The notes under the pieces: model-generated | Database searches by the model: none | The model's input: only the letters and a program-made list of their open reading frames with translations | Told to the model about the DNA's origin: nothing | Source: Streptomyces sp. YIM 121038 | GTDB taxonomy: Bacteria; Actinomycetota; Actinomycetes; Streptomycetales; Streptomycetaceae | DNA: 64,000 nt | NCBI RefSeq assembly: GCF_006088715.1 | Contig: NZ_CP030771.1 | Coordinates: forward strand, 9,732,001 to 9,796,000 | Direction: 5' to 3' | Shown: one piece after another, positions 50,796 to 58,991 of the stretch | How the letters are laid out: each line of letters opens with the position of its first letter | How positions within the stretch are numbered: position 1 is the stretch's first letter | Program-made: the position numbers and the translations under genes

Positions 50796-52169
50796 TCAGC
50801 GCTGACGCAGCGCCTCGCGGATGGTGGTGAACAGGTCGGTCTGGTTGGTGACGCCGAGGACGCGGTACGCCTGCGGGCCCTGGGCGGCGATGCGGACCTG
50901 GGTGCCGGTGTGCTCCTGGGCCTTGCCCGGGGTGTTGGTCGAGTAGTTGACCTTCAGCTGCTGGCCCTCGTCGGTGACCAGGGTGGAGGTCAGGCCGGGC
51001 GGCTGCGCGTCCAGCGGCACGATCTGGCTGGTGTGGCCGTGGTCGGCGGTGGTCACCACGAGGGTGTCCGGGTGCTTGGCGGCGTAGGCGCGCGCCACCT
51101 TCACCGCGCGGTCGAACGCGGCGGTCTCACCGATCTGGCCGCACGGGTCCGCCGCGTGGTCCTGCTTGTCGATGGAGGCACCCTCGATCTGCAGGAAGAA
51201 GCCCTGCTTCGACTGCTGCTTCTTCTGCTTGGCCTCGAGGAGCTTGATGGCCTGCGTGGCCTGGTCCGCGAGGGCCGGGGTGCCGTCCGGGCGGTTCGGG
51301 TTGGAGGTGACGCAGCGCTGCGGGTCGGTGCCGCCGACGGCGGCGGGCTTGCCGGTCCACTCCGTGGCCACGTTGCCGTCGGCGAAGAGGCCGAGGACGG
51401 GCTTGCCCGGCTTGACGTTCTTCAGCGAGGCCTTGTCGGTGACGACCTGGTAGCCCAGCTTCTTCGCCTGCTCGGTGACCGTGCGGCCCTTGTACTTGCC
51501 GTCGGTGACCTTCTGGTCGAAGCGCTGCTTGCCGCCGCCGAGGAGCACGTCCACCTTGTGGTTGACGCTCTGCTCGGCGATGGAGCCCGGGCCGCCCTTG
51601 GCGATGGTGTCGGCCGGGCACTTGGCCATGTCGGCGGGGCCCTGGCAGCTGCGGTCGGTGGCGTGCGAGGCGAGCACCGCGGGGGTGGCGTCGGTGAGTT
51701 CGGCGGTGGTCACGGAGCCGGTGGCGTAGCCCCTGCGCTGCGCGAGCTCCAGGATCGTCGGGACGGCCTTGTCGGTGTCCGGCGTCTTGGAGATGCGGCC
51801 GTTCACGGTCTTGTGGCCGGTGGCCCAGCCGGTGCCGCTGGCGGCGGAGTCGGTCACGTACTCCGGGGAGCCGTCGGGGTGCACGGCGTACGTCGTGTAG
51901 CTGCCCGTGAGCGGGAACTTGTCCATGTTCAGGCGGCCTGCCGCCCCCACGGTGTAGTCGCGGGCCAGCGTGATCTCCGAGTCACCCATGCCGTCGCCGA
52001 TGAGCAGGATGACGTTCTTCGCCTTCCCGCCCTTGATCGCGGCCTGGGCCTGCTCCTTGCCGCCCGAGGCCCCCGCCGCGGCGGTGACCGCGACAGCGGC
52101 GGTGGCGGTGGCGGCGACCACGGAAGCGGCGACTATGAGAGTACGGGGGGACCGGCGCGGTCTGGACAT
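50796..52169 (-). CDS. Secreted alkaline phosphatase, PhoA family
   Basis: A 457-aa phosphatase. A signal peptide with two basic Arg clusters precedes VAASVVAATATAAVAVTAAA. Metal and active-site elements are VILLIGDGMGDSE (first metal Asp), YVTDSAASGTGWATGHKTVN (nucleophile Ser about residue 108), QIEGASIDKQDHAADPCGQI (metal Glu/Asp/His), VVTTADHGHTSQIV and EHTGTQV (final His). It releases inorganic phosphate from organic esters outside the cell. A candidate PHO box lies about 37 nt upstream of the start, indicating PhoP control under phosphate starvation. Confidence 0.93.
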   Translation of the reverse strand: MSRPRRSPRTLIVAASVVAATATAAVAVTAAAGASGGKEQAQAAIKGGKAKNVILLIGDGMGDSEITLARDYTVGAAGRLNMDKFPLTGSYTTYAVHPDGSPEYVTDSAASGTGWATGHKTVNGRISKTPDTDKAVPTILELAQRRGYATGSVTTAELTDATPAVLASHATDRSCQGPADMAKCPADTIAKGGPGSIAEQSVNHKVDVLLGGGKQRFDQKVTDGKYKGRTVTEQAKKLGYQVVTDKASLKNVKPGKPVLGLFADGNVATEWTGKPAAVGGTDPQRCVTSNPNRPDGTPALADQATQAIKLLEAKQKKQQSKQGFFLQIEGASIDKQDHAADPCGQIGETAAFDRAVKVARAYAAKHPDTLVVTTADHGHTSQIVPLDAQPPGLTSTLVTDEGQQLKVNYSTNTPGKAQEHTGTQVRIAAQGPQAYRVLGVTNQTDLFTTIREALRQR

Positions 52170-52205
52170 GCACGACTCCTCGATCGAGTACTGGACTTGT
52201 CGGAC

Positions 52206-52227
52206 ACTTCACCAGCGCTATGTGAAC
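52206..52227 (-). promoter_or_regulatory. Candidate PHO box of the alkaline phosphatase gene
   Basis: On the minus strand, an 11-nt unit GTTCACATAGC (52227-52217) is close to the Streptomyces PHO-box direct-repeat unit GTTCAYYYRGC-like consensus. It is followed directly by a weaker unit GCTGGTGAAGT (52216-52206). Its position, upstream of a phosphatase start, supports PhoP binding. Confidence 0.55.
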
Positions 52228-52439
52228 CGGCGGGAACGCTCCGGCGATGTTTCCCTGACGTGCGCGTGACACGAAGTGGATCTTGCCGATCGGGGATGGC
52301 GCGCGGCCGCCCCCTGGGTCCCTTCCCGCACCGGCCGTGCGTACCCACCGGGGTGCGCCCCCGGCGCCTCATCCGGCCAATCACATGGGATCATGGTCCT
52401 GACCAGGGGAAACCCAGAAATAGAAGGATGAGGCAGTAC

Positions 52440-52646
52440 ATGTTCGACGCCCTGAAGAACCTCAAGAACCTGAAGGACAAGGCCGAGGACCTGGCCCAGA
52501 CCCACGGTGACAAGATCTCGGGCGGTCTGGAGAAGGTCGGCGACTTCATCGACGGCAAGACCGAGGGCAAGCACAGCGACAAGATCGACACGGCCGTGGA
52601 CAAGGCGCAGGGCTTCGTCGGGAAGCTGGGCGACAAGAAGGCCTGA
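52440..52646 (+). CDS. MT0933/Rv0909-like small antitoxin-family protein
   Basis: A 68-aa charged helical protein, MFDALKNLKNLKDKAEDLAQ and then HGDKISGGLEKVGDFIDGKT, ending in KIDTAVDKAQGFVGKLGDKK. This matches the actinobacterial MT0933-like antitoxin family (Rv0909 type). No toxin-like gene is adjacent: the next gene is a GNAT acetyltransferase 52 bp downstream. A GNAT partner can be a toxin in other TA systems, but not in this family as far as I know. The ATG at 52440 follows AAGGATGAGG; an in-frame ATG 12 bp upstream is less likely. Confidence 0.8.
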   Translation: MFDALKNLKNLKDKAEDLAQTHGDKISGGLEKVGDFIDGKTEGKHSDKIDTAVDKAQGFVGKLGDKKA

Positions 52647-52698
52647 TCCGGCGGGAAATGCGAAGGCGGCCGACGCCACGGCTGCCTAGGCTCCCCCC

Positions 52699-53460
52699 AT
52701 GTCGAGATCGGAACTCCAGCGGATCAACGCCTTCCTGGCCGCCTTCGCCCGCCGTCAGGCCGGACGTGTCGTGGACCTTCCCGGCGGGTTCGCCGTCCAC
52801 GACGACGCCTTCGCGCACTCCCGCGCGAACAACCAGGTCGTCATCGAGGGGGCCGTCGACCCGGAGGCGCTGCCCGCCCTCGCGGACCGGGCCCTCGGCC
52901 ACCTGCCGCACCGGCTGGTCTCCGTCCTCGACGACGCGGTCGGAACGGCCTGCGCGGAGCCGCTGATCCGGGCCGGATACTCCCACTCCGCCTATCTCGT
53001 CATGCTGCACGCGGGCCCCGTCCACGACGGCGGAGCCGCGGACGAGGTGGACCTCGACGCGCTGCGCACTCCGCTCACCCGCCGCTGGCGGGACCTCCTT
53101 CCGGACGTCGACGACGAGGTCGTACGCCATCTCGTCGACCGGCGCGAGGCCCGTCGGCGCGGCGCGGACGTCGTCCGCTTCCTCGGTGCGCGCACGGCAG
53201 GAGGCGAGGTCGCCTCGTGGGCCGACCTCTATCTGGACCCGGCGACCGGCCTGGCCCAGATCGAGGACCTGGTCACCTCGGAGGCCCACCTCGGGCGCGG
53301 CCACGCCGACGCCGTTCTGAACACCGCCCTGCGCGCGGCCGTCGACGAGGGCTGCGGCACCCGGTTCCTCACCGCCGACGCGGCGGACTGGCCGCGTCAC
53401 TGGTACGAGCGCCGCGGCTTCTCCGCCATCGGCGTCACGCACTGCTTCGAACGGGGCTGA
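52699..53460 (+). CDS. GNAT-family N-acetyltransferase
   Basis: A 253-aa protein. The C-terminal half carries a GNAT core: DLYLDPATGLAQIEDLVTSE (strand with substrate and CoA contacts), HLGRGHADAVLNTALRAAVD (the acetyl-CoA-binding loop, here a variant of Q/RxxGxG/A) and DWPRHWYERRGFSAIGVTHC at the end. The N-terminal half (about residues 1-120) is a degenerate GNAT-like domain. The substrate is unknown. It lies 52 bp after the small antitoxin-family gene, in the same direction. Confidence 0.82.
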   Translation: MSRSELQRINAFLAAFARRQAGRVVDLPGGFAVHDDAFAHSRANNQVVIEGAVDPEALPALADRALGHLPHRLVSVLDDAVGTACAEPLIRAGYSHSAYLVMLHAGPVHDGGAADEVDLDALRTPLTRRWRDLLPDVDDEVVRHLVDRREARRRGADVVRFLGARTAGGEVASWADLYLDPATGLAQIEDLVTSEAHLGRGHADAVLNTALRAAVDEGCGTRFLTADAADWPRHWYERRGFSAIGVTHCFERG

Positions 53461-53640
53461 GCCCGCGACCCGCCGCCGTGCCGGACGGGCTCCGGGACTG
53501 GTGCCTGCCGGGTGGCATGCCGGGGGTTAGCCCCCGCCCGAGTCGGGTGGGTAGCGGGATCGTCCTGAATGATCACTTCCGGAAATGCTGGGTGTCGGCA
53601 CCAACCGCCGATATCCCTACGATTTCCCCGGAGTTGACCC

Positions 53641-54858
53641 GTGCGTGAACAGGCAGGACAGGCATACCGCGCTCCCGGACGGCAGCAGAGCTCTCCCGGG
53701 CGACAGCAGAGCGGACGGTGGCGGCGCGGCCGCCGCGGCATCGGGCGGGCCGCGGTCGCGGTGACCGCCGGTGTGCTGTCGCTCGGCGCCCTGGCGCCGT
53801 CGGCGGCCTCCGCCGCGCCCGCCACCCGGCCGGACCCCGTGCAGAAGGGCCTGAACGCCTTGGTGCGCGACGGCGGCCCGCCCGGCGCCCTGGCGAGCGT
53901 GACCGACCGCGACGACCGCACCCGCAGCTACACCGCGGGCGTCGGCGACCTGGCCACGGGGGCGAAGGTGCCCCGGGACGGACAGGTGCGCATCGGCAGC
54001 AACACCAAGGCCTTCACCGCGGTGGTGGTGCTGCAACTGGTCGGTGAGAAGAAGGTGAAGCTCGACGCCTCCGTCGACACGTACCTGCCCGGCCTCGTCC
54101 GCGGGGACGGCATCGACGGGCGCCGCATCACCGTCCGTCAGCTGCTCCAGCACACCAGCGGGCTGCCCAACTACACCGACTACCTCGACTTCCCGGCCGT
54201 CCAGCACCGGTACTTCGCACCCCGCGACCTCCTCGACATCGCCCTGAAGCACAAGGCCCGCTCCGCCCCCGGCGAGAAGTGGGAGTACAACAACACCAAC
54301 TACGTCCTCGCCGGGCTGATCATCCAGAAGGTCACCGGACGCCCCCTCGCCGAGGAGATCGACAAGCGCGTCATCCAGCGCGTCGGGCTGCGCCACACCT
54401 ACTTCCCGGCCGTCGGCGACCAGACGATCCGGGAGCGGCACCCCCAGGGCTACATCAAGAACCCGGACGGCGGGCAGCCGCGCGACTTCACGAAGATGGA
54501 CCCCTCCTGGGCCTGGGCGGCGGGTCAGCTCGTCTCCACCAACGCCGACGTCAACCGGTTCTTCGGCGCGCTCCTGGACGGTGACCTCCTGCCGAAGGCC
54601 CAGCTCGCCCAGATGCGCACCACGATCCCGGCCAAGGCCCTCGGCCCCGGCGTCCGTTACGGCCTGGGGCTCGTGAGCAGGCCGCTGTCGTGCGGCGGCG
54701 TCGCCTGGAACCACGGCGGTGACATCGACGGCTTCGAGACCCGGGGCGGCGTCACCGAGGACGGCCGCGCCGCCAACGTCGCGGTGACGCGCATGCCGGA
54801 CAGCGAGGCGGAGATGCGGCGCGTGGAGAAGGTCGTGGACACGGCTCTGTGCCGCTGA
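53641..54858 (+). CDS. Secreted serine-type D-Ala-D-Ala carboxypeptidase, R61-like
   Basis: A 405-aa class C penicillin-binding/beta-lactamase-fold enzyme, nearly the same length as the Streptomyces R61 DD-peptidase precursor. A signal region (AAVAVTAGVLSLGALAPSAA, about residues 36-55) is followed by SNTK in VRIGSNTKAFTAVVVLQLVG (catalytic Ser and Lys), YNN in KWEYNNTNYVLAGL and HGG in WNHGGDIDGFE. All three motifs are conserved. The protein acts outside the membrane on peptidoglycan stem peptides, or on related esters or amides. The GTG start at 53641 has a weak ribosome site (CGGAG). Confidence 0.9.
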   Translation: MREQAGQAYRAPGRQQSSPGRQQSGRWRRGRRGIGRAAVAVTAGVLSLGALAPSAASAAPATRPDPVQKGLNALVRDGGPPGALASVTDRDDRTRSYTAGVGDLATGAKVPRDGQVRIGSNTKAFTAVVVLQLVGEKKVKLDASVDTYLPGLVRGDGIDGRRITVRQLLQHTSGLPNYTDYLDFPAVQHRYFAPRDLLDIALKHKARSAPGEKWEYNNTNYVLAGLIIQKVTGRPLAEEIDKRVIQRVGLRHTYFPAVGDQTIRERHPQGYIKNPDGGQPRDFTKMDPSWAWAAGQLVSTNADVNRFFGALLDGDLLPKAQLAQMRTTIPAKALGPGVRYGLGLVSRPLSCGGVAWNHGGDIDGFETRGGVTEDGRAANVAVTRMPDSEAEMRRVEKVVDTALCR

Positions 54859-54869
54859 CCTCCGGCACG

Positions 54870-54899
54870 GCCGGGGGTGCACTCAGGTCCACCCCCGGC
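54870..54899 (+). terminator. Terminator after the DD-peptidase gene
   Basis: Perfect 10-bp stem GCCGGGGGTG (54870-54879) / CACCCCCGGC (54890-54899) with a 10-nt loop, 11 bp after the stop codon. Confidence 0.75.
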
Positions 54900-54951
54900 A
54901 CGGGGGACACTCGGATGTCGAGGTGAGCCGCGCGCCCGTAGCGTTCGGGGC

Positions 54952-56241
54952 ATGAGCGATGAATCACGCAAAGCCCGTGCGCACAGGGCGAGTCGGGGCG
55001 TGCGGCGGGGCCTTGCCGGAGCGGCTGCCCTGCTGCTCGCGGGCCTGGCCGCGGCGCCCGTCGCCGCCGCCGGGGAGCGGAGCACCGGGGAGCGGAGCAC
55101 CGGGGAGCGGAGTGCCGGGGAGCGGAGCGCAGGGCGCGGCGACCTCCTCTCCCTGGTCCCCGTCGCCGACCGGGACCTCACGGAGGTCCGGTCCTTCCTC
55201 GGCGGTCGGAACGTCGACAGCGGCCCCGCGCGGTACGGCGTGCGGGCCTACCGCCTCACGTACAAGACCGTCGACCCGCACGGCCGGCCCACCACCGCGA
55301 CCGGCCTGCTGACCCTGCCCAAGGGCGGGACCCACCGGCTCGACGTGGTCTCCGACACGCACGGCACGATGGTCAACCGGGACTACGCGCCCTCGGCCGG
55401 GGAGGACTTCGGGCGGGTCGCCTCGTATCTGCACGCCTCCGCGGGGCGGGCCGTCGCCGCGCCCGACTACCTCGGGCTCGGCGGCGGGCCGGGCCTCCAT
55501 CCGTACATGGACACCCGCTCGTCCGTCACCGCCTCGGTCGACATGCTGCGCGCCGCTCGCGCCGCGGCGGGAAAGCTGGGCCGCCCCCTCAACGGCGACG
55601 TGTACGCCACCGGCTTCTCGCAGGGCGGTCAGGTCGCGATGGGCCTCGGACGGGCGCTGCGGGAGGGCGCGGACCGGCACTTCAGGCTCCGGGCCCTCGC
55701 CCCCGTCAGCGGTCCGTACGACCTACAGGGCCAGGAGCTCCCGGCCCTGTACGACGGCAGGGTCAACGACGTCAGCGGCGTTCTCTACGTGTCGTACTGG
55801 TTGGTCGCGCAGAACCGTCTGCACGCCATCTACAAGGACCCGGCCGAGGTGTTCCGGAAGCCGTACGCGCACCGCGTCGAGGGTCTCTTCGACGGCAACC
55901 ACGAGGAGGAGGACATCCTCGGCGCGCTCGCGCCCACGGTGAAGGACCTGCTCACGCCGGACTTCTACGAGAAGCTCAAGCACCCGAGCGGCGGTCTGCT
56001 GGACGCGGCGCGCGAGAACGACCGCACCTGCGACTGGAAGGCCGACCTGCCGGTGCGGCTGTACGCGGGGACGGCCGACACCGACGTCCCGATCGCCAAC
56101 ACGCGCAGTTGCGCGGCCCGACTGGCGCGCCACGGAGCGCCCGCGCGGATCGTCGACCAGGGCGCCGTGGACCATTTCCGGTCGTTCGTGGTGTCGGCGC
56201 CGCAGGTGGTGCGGTGGTTCGACGCGGTGGGGCGGCGGTAG
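54952..56241 (+). CDS. Secreted alpha/beta hydrolase, secretory-lipase-like
   Basis: A 429-aa exported hydrolase. The signal peptide is LAGAAALLLAGLAAAPVAAA (about residues 21-40), and immediately after it comes a four-fold pentapeptide repeat GERST/GERSA (41-60). The enzyme core has VVSDTHGTMVNRDYAP, VAAPDYLGLGGGPGLHPYMD, nucleophile elbow YATGFSQGGQVAMGLGRAL, Asp in YAGTADTDVPIANT and His in GAVDHFRSFV. The layout is like fungal/actinobacterial secretory lipases. The substrate (ester or lipid) is unknown. The ATG at 54952 is supported by signal-peptide position. Confidence 0.85.
   Translation: MSDESRKARAHRASRGVRRGLAGAAALLLAGLAAAPVAAAGERSTGERSTGERSAGERSAGRGDLLSLVPVADRDLTEVRSFLGGRNVDSGPARYGVRAYRLTYKTVDPHGRPTTATGLLTLPKGGTHRLDVVSDTHGTMVNRDYAPSAGEDFGRVASYLHASAGRAVAAPDYLGLGGGPGLHPYMDTRSSVTASVDMLRAARAAAGKLGRPLNGDVYATGFSQGGQVAMGLGRALREGADRHFRLRALAPVSGPYDLQGQELPALYDGRVNDVSGVLYVSYWLVAQNRLHAIYKDPAEVFRKPYAHRVEGLFDGNHEEEDILGALAPTVKDLLTPDFYEKLKHPSGGLLDAARENDRTCDWKADLPVRLYAGTADTDVPIANTRSCAARLARHGAPARIVDQGAVDHFRSFVVSAPQVVRWFDAVGRR
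55072..55131 (+). repeat. Four-copy 15-bp tandem repeat within coding sequence
   Basis: Four 15-bp units (two identical, two with 1-3 changes), encoding GERST, GERST, GERSA and GERSA right after the signal peptide of the lipase-like protein. It is in frame, so copy number can vary without a frameshift. Confidence 0.92.
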
Positions 56242-56257
56242 GCGTTCCCCGCCCGTT

Positions 56258-56307
56258 GCGGGCACGCGGAGCACCCCGCCGGTCGACGGGGTGCTCCGCG
56301 TGCCCGC
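56258..56307. terminator. Strong bidirectional terminator
   Basis: Perfect 21-bp stem (56258-56278 with 56287-56307) around an 8-nt loop, placed between the stops of the convergent lipase-like and NmrA-like genes. Confidence 0.92.
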
Positions 56308-56312
56308 GCGTG

Positions 56313-56975
56313 TCAGGCCCCGTCGGCGGTGGCCGCCGTCACCGCCAGTTGCACGCGGCTGTGGCGGGGCGTCTCGATCTCGTCGAGCAGGGCGATCGCG
56401 AGGTCCGCGTGGGAGATCCGGCCCGGCCCTTCGAGGACGGTGCCGACGGCGGTCCGGTAGCCGCCGGTGGGTTCGGCGTCGGCGTTCAGGTCGAGCGGCG
56501 GCACGACCATCAGCCAGTCGAGCTCCGGCCCCGCCGTGGACAGGAGCTCGAACTCCGCGACGTGCCCCTGGGCGAAGGCCCGCCAGTCCGCGGGGAAGTC
56601 CGCGCCGTCCATGATCCGTACGCCGGGGGAGGTCTCCAGCGTCGTGGCGATGCCCAGGACCAGCAGCCGTCGCACCCCCGCCGCCGCGAGCCCCGCGGTC
56701 AGCGCGCGCGCCGCCGCCGTGAAGTAGTCCTCGGAGCCGATGTCGAGGCGCGCCGACGCGTTGACCGCCGCACGGTGACCCGGGGCGAGCGCCGCCACCG
56801 AGCGCGGATCGGTCACGTCACCCTGGACGACGGTGACCCGCTCGCCGCCCAGGTCCTGGTACTTGGCGGGGTCACGGACCACCGCCGTCACCCGGTGGCC
56901 GCGCGCCACCGCCTCGGCCACCGCCGCCCGGCCGACGCGTCCACCCGCTCCGAAAATGATGAGGTCGTTGTTCAT
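56313..56975 (-). CDS. NmrA/SDR-like NAD(P)-binding protein
   Basis: A 220-aa atypical short-chain dehydrogenase-like protein with an N-terminal Rossmann glycine motif (LIIFGAGGRVGRAAVAEAV, about residues 5-23), VTAVVRDPAKYQDLGGERVT, VQGDVTDP (NADP-side acidic residue) and RRLLVLGIATTLE. No YxxxK catalytic pair is apparent, as in NmrA/HSCARG-type proteins and NAD(P)H-binding reductases. It is divergent from an HxlR regulator 62 bp away, a common pairing in actinobacteria in which HxlR senses quinone or aldehyde stress. Confidence 0.88.
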   Translation of the reverse strand: MNNDLIIFGAGGRVGRAAVAEAVARGHRVTAVVRDPAKYQDLGGERVTVVQGDVTDPRSVAALAPGHRAAVNASARLDIGSEDYFTAAARALTAGLAAAGVRRLLVLGIATTLETSPGVRIMDGADFPADWRAFAQGHVAEFELLSTAGPELDWLMVVPPLDLNADAEPTGGYRTAVGTVLEGPGRISHADLAIALLDEIETPRHSRVQLAVTAATADGA

Positions 56976-57037
56976 GACGCCGACGTTAGGACGGGGGTGG
57001 CTGGTTACTGCAAAGGTACTGGGCTAGCGTCGGGCCG

Positions 57038-57442
57038 GTGAACCAGTCCTTGCCCGCACAGATGCCCTTGCCCGCACAGACGCCCTTGTCCGCGGAGATG
57101 TTCGACGACCCCGGCTGCTCCGACCGCGCGGCGCCGTTCCGCGTCGGCGACAAGTGGACCGCAATGGTGTTGCGCTGTCTGGAGGGCGGCCCGCGCCGGT
57201 TCACCGAGCTGCGGGTCCCGCTGCACTGGGTCACCCCCAAGGTGCTCACCGAGACGCTCCGCTCGATGGAGCGCAACGGCTTCCTGAGCCGGACCGTGCA
57301 CGACGAGAACCCGCCGCGCGTGGAGTACGAGTTGACCGCCCTGGGGCGTTCGCTCCTGGAGCCGCTGGACGTCGCCTGCGACTGGGCGCGTACGCATGTG
57401 CCGGACATCGTCGCGGCGAGGGAGGCCTACGCGGCGGACTGA
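57038..57442 (+). CDS. HxlR-family transcriptional regulator
   Basis: A 134-aa winged-helix regulator: CSDRAAPFRVGDKWTAMVLR, RRFTELRVPLHWVTPKVLTE, LRSMERNGFLSRTVHDENPP and RVEYELTALGRSLLEPL. A Cys at the start of the domain (PGCSDRAAPF, about residue 27) is the redox-sensing position in YodB/HxlR proteins. The N-terminus carries two copies of an 18-bp repeat (57050-57085) encoding LPAQMP and LPAQTP. No ribosome site precedes the GTG; a -10-like TAGCGT ends 7 nt before it, suggesting a leaderless mRNA. It is divergent from the NmrA-like gene. Confidence 0.88.
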   Translation: MNQSLPAQMPLPAQTPLSAEMFDDPGCSDRAAPFRVGDKWTAMVLRCLEGGPRRFTELRVPLHWVTPKVLTETLRSMERNGFLSRTVHDENPPRVEYELTALGRSLLEPLDVACDWARTHVPDIVAAREAYAAD

Positions 57443-57516
57443 GCCGGCCGGTCCTCCGGGGCACCGACGCCCGTCCCGCCCCCGGGAGAGCCGGGCGGAG
57501 GGCCGGGCCGAGAGGT

Positions 57517-57549
57517 GGGCCCGCCGCGACGGGGGAGCACGGCGGGCCC
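57517..57549 (+). terminator. Terminator after hxlR
   Basis: Perfect 10-bp stem GGGCCCGCCG (57517-57526) / CGGCGGGCCC (57540-57549) with a 13-nt loop, about 75 bp after the HxlR-family stop codon. Confidence 0.7.
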
Positions 57550-57737
57550 GGCCATCAGTGTGCCCGAGCGGGCGCCGGCCATGCGTCCCGGGTTTCGGAT
57601 TTGGCCGAGTGTCTCCGGTGCCGAGCCCACCGCGTTCGGGACCATTCGGCCTGGAAGGAGACAAGTGGCGCGCCCGCGGCGGGGGAGTCGTACGAAAGGC
57701 TCTGGCGCCCGACGGCTGGCCAGATACGGTGCTGGGC

Positions 57738-58991
57738 ATGGCGAACAGCACGAGCACCGACCACGACCTGCCCGGATACGCCTTGCTGATTGCCGCCGAG
57801 CCACCGGTGCGCCACCCGTTCGCCGTCACCGCCCAGCTGCCGCCCCTCGCCGCTCTGCCGCCGGCGCGGCTCGTCGGCACCCGGCAGGCGAGCGCCGTCC
57901 AGTTGGCCAATCCCGAGGATCCCCAGACCGTGCTGACGTGTCTGCGGACGGCCGCGGCCGCCGAGGGGCACCTGCTCGTCCACGTCGCCGGGCACCTGGT
58001 CGTCGACACCCGCCAGCACTTGCTCCACTTGGCGCTCGCCCGCACCACGGCACGTACGGTCCGCTACACGGCCCTGCCGTGGCACTGGCTCACCGCCGAG
58101 CTGCGGCACCGGCCACCAGGCACGACGACCGTGGTCGCCGCCCTGGCCGCCGACACCGCCGTCTGGCAGGCGCTCGTCCGCCGTGCACAGGTGCTCGACG
58201 GCCCTTACGCCCTGTACGGAGCCGTGCAGTGGGAGGACCGCCACCATCGGCCCGCCCCTGCCTACACGCGGGCCTTCGCCCACATCCTGCGCACGGTTCC
58301 GGCCACGCCTCCCGCGCACGTTCTGCACGAGCAGGCCGTGGAGGCGGCCGCCTCCGACGTCGACGAGGCCGCCACTCTTTGGCTGGGAGGCATCGCTCCG
58401 GCAGACACGGGGCCGCAGCCCCCGGTCGGCGTCCCCGCGCCCGGGACGGCACCGGTCGCGCCCGCCGCGGCCCTCGCGCCCGTCGTCCCCGCACAGCCGA
58501 CCGCGCCCGTCGTCCCCGCGCAGCCGACCGCGGCCCTGGCCGTCGCGGATCCGCACCGCGCCATCAGCGAGGCGAGCCGGGCCGGGCGGCACGCCGAGGC
58601 CGCCGCCATCGCCGCCGCGTGCGAGCAGAACGCCCTGCGCGGCCACGGCGCGACCTCGCCCGAGGTGGCGCACTGGATCGAGGTCCGCGCCTTCCTGGCC
58701 TTCGCCGAGGGCGCCTTCGACCGGGCCTGCGAGCTGTGGATGCGCGGCGCCGTGACCCGTCTGATGGCCGAGCAGCCCGAGAGCGACCCGGCCGTCGTGG
58801 AGGCCGTCGACCGCGCTCACCAGGCCTGGCACCGGGTCACCGACACCGGCCGGATCCGCGAGCTGGGCACCGAACTGCTCAGCCTGCGGACCCGGGTCAC
58901 CGGCAGCGACGGGGCCCGCGAGGACGTGCGACAGCGCCTGGCGAGGCTCACCGAGGCCGACGGCTCCGTCGGTGCGGTCAGCCGAACCTGA
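57738..58991 (+). CDS. Probable degenerate caspase-fold protein with helical C-terminal domain
   Basis: A 417-aa cytoplasmic protein. Residues 10-150 resemble a bacterial caspase-like (peptidase C14) domain: YALLIAAEPPV, then TCLRTAAAAEGHLLVHVAGH (His86 in the usual YxAGHG position), LHLALARTT and TALPWHWLTAELR. Where active caspases have a DCC-type strand with the nucleophile Cys, the text reads TTTVVAALAADTAVW, so the Cys is absent. A Pro/Ala/Val-rich linker with two copies of PVVPAQPTA (about 245-268) leads to a helical, TPR-like region (AISEASRAGRHAEAAAIAAA, FDRACELWMRGAVTRL). Function is unknown; a scaffold or pseudo-protease is inferred. Confidence 0.6.
   Translation: MANSTSTDHDLPGYALLIAAEPPVRHPFAVTAQLPPLAALPPARLVGTRQASAVQLANPEDPQTVLTCLRTAAAAEGHLLVHVAGHLVVDTRQHLLHLALARTTARTVRYTALPWHWLTAELRHRPPGTTTVVAALAADTAVWQALVRRAQVLDGPYALYGAVQWEDRHHRPAPAYTRAFAHILRTVPATPPAHVLHEQAVEAAASDVDEAATLWLGGIAPADTGPQPPVGVPAPGTAPVAPAAALAPVVPAQPTAPVVPAQPTAALAVADPHRAISEASRAGRHAEAAAIAAACEQNALRGHGATSPEVAHWIEVRAFLAFAEGAFDRACELWMRGAVTRLMAEQPESDPAVVEAVDRAHQAWHRVTDTGRIRELGTELLSLRTRVTGSDGAREDVRQRLARLTEADGSVGAVSRT

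Noticed and set aside
50682..52646. A 654-aa rightward frame whose last part includes the antitoxin-family gene
   Set aside because: Most of it is antisense to the alkaline phosphatase. Only the last 68 codons, from ATG 52440 with its own ribosome site, are real.
52440..53460. Antitoxin-family gene plus GNAT gene considered as a toxin-antitoxin pair
   Set aside because: The small protein belongs to the MT0933-like group rather than the DUF1778-type antitoxins that pair with GNAT toxins, and the GNAT protein is much longer than known GNAT toxins.
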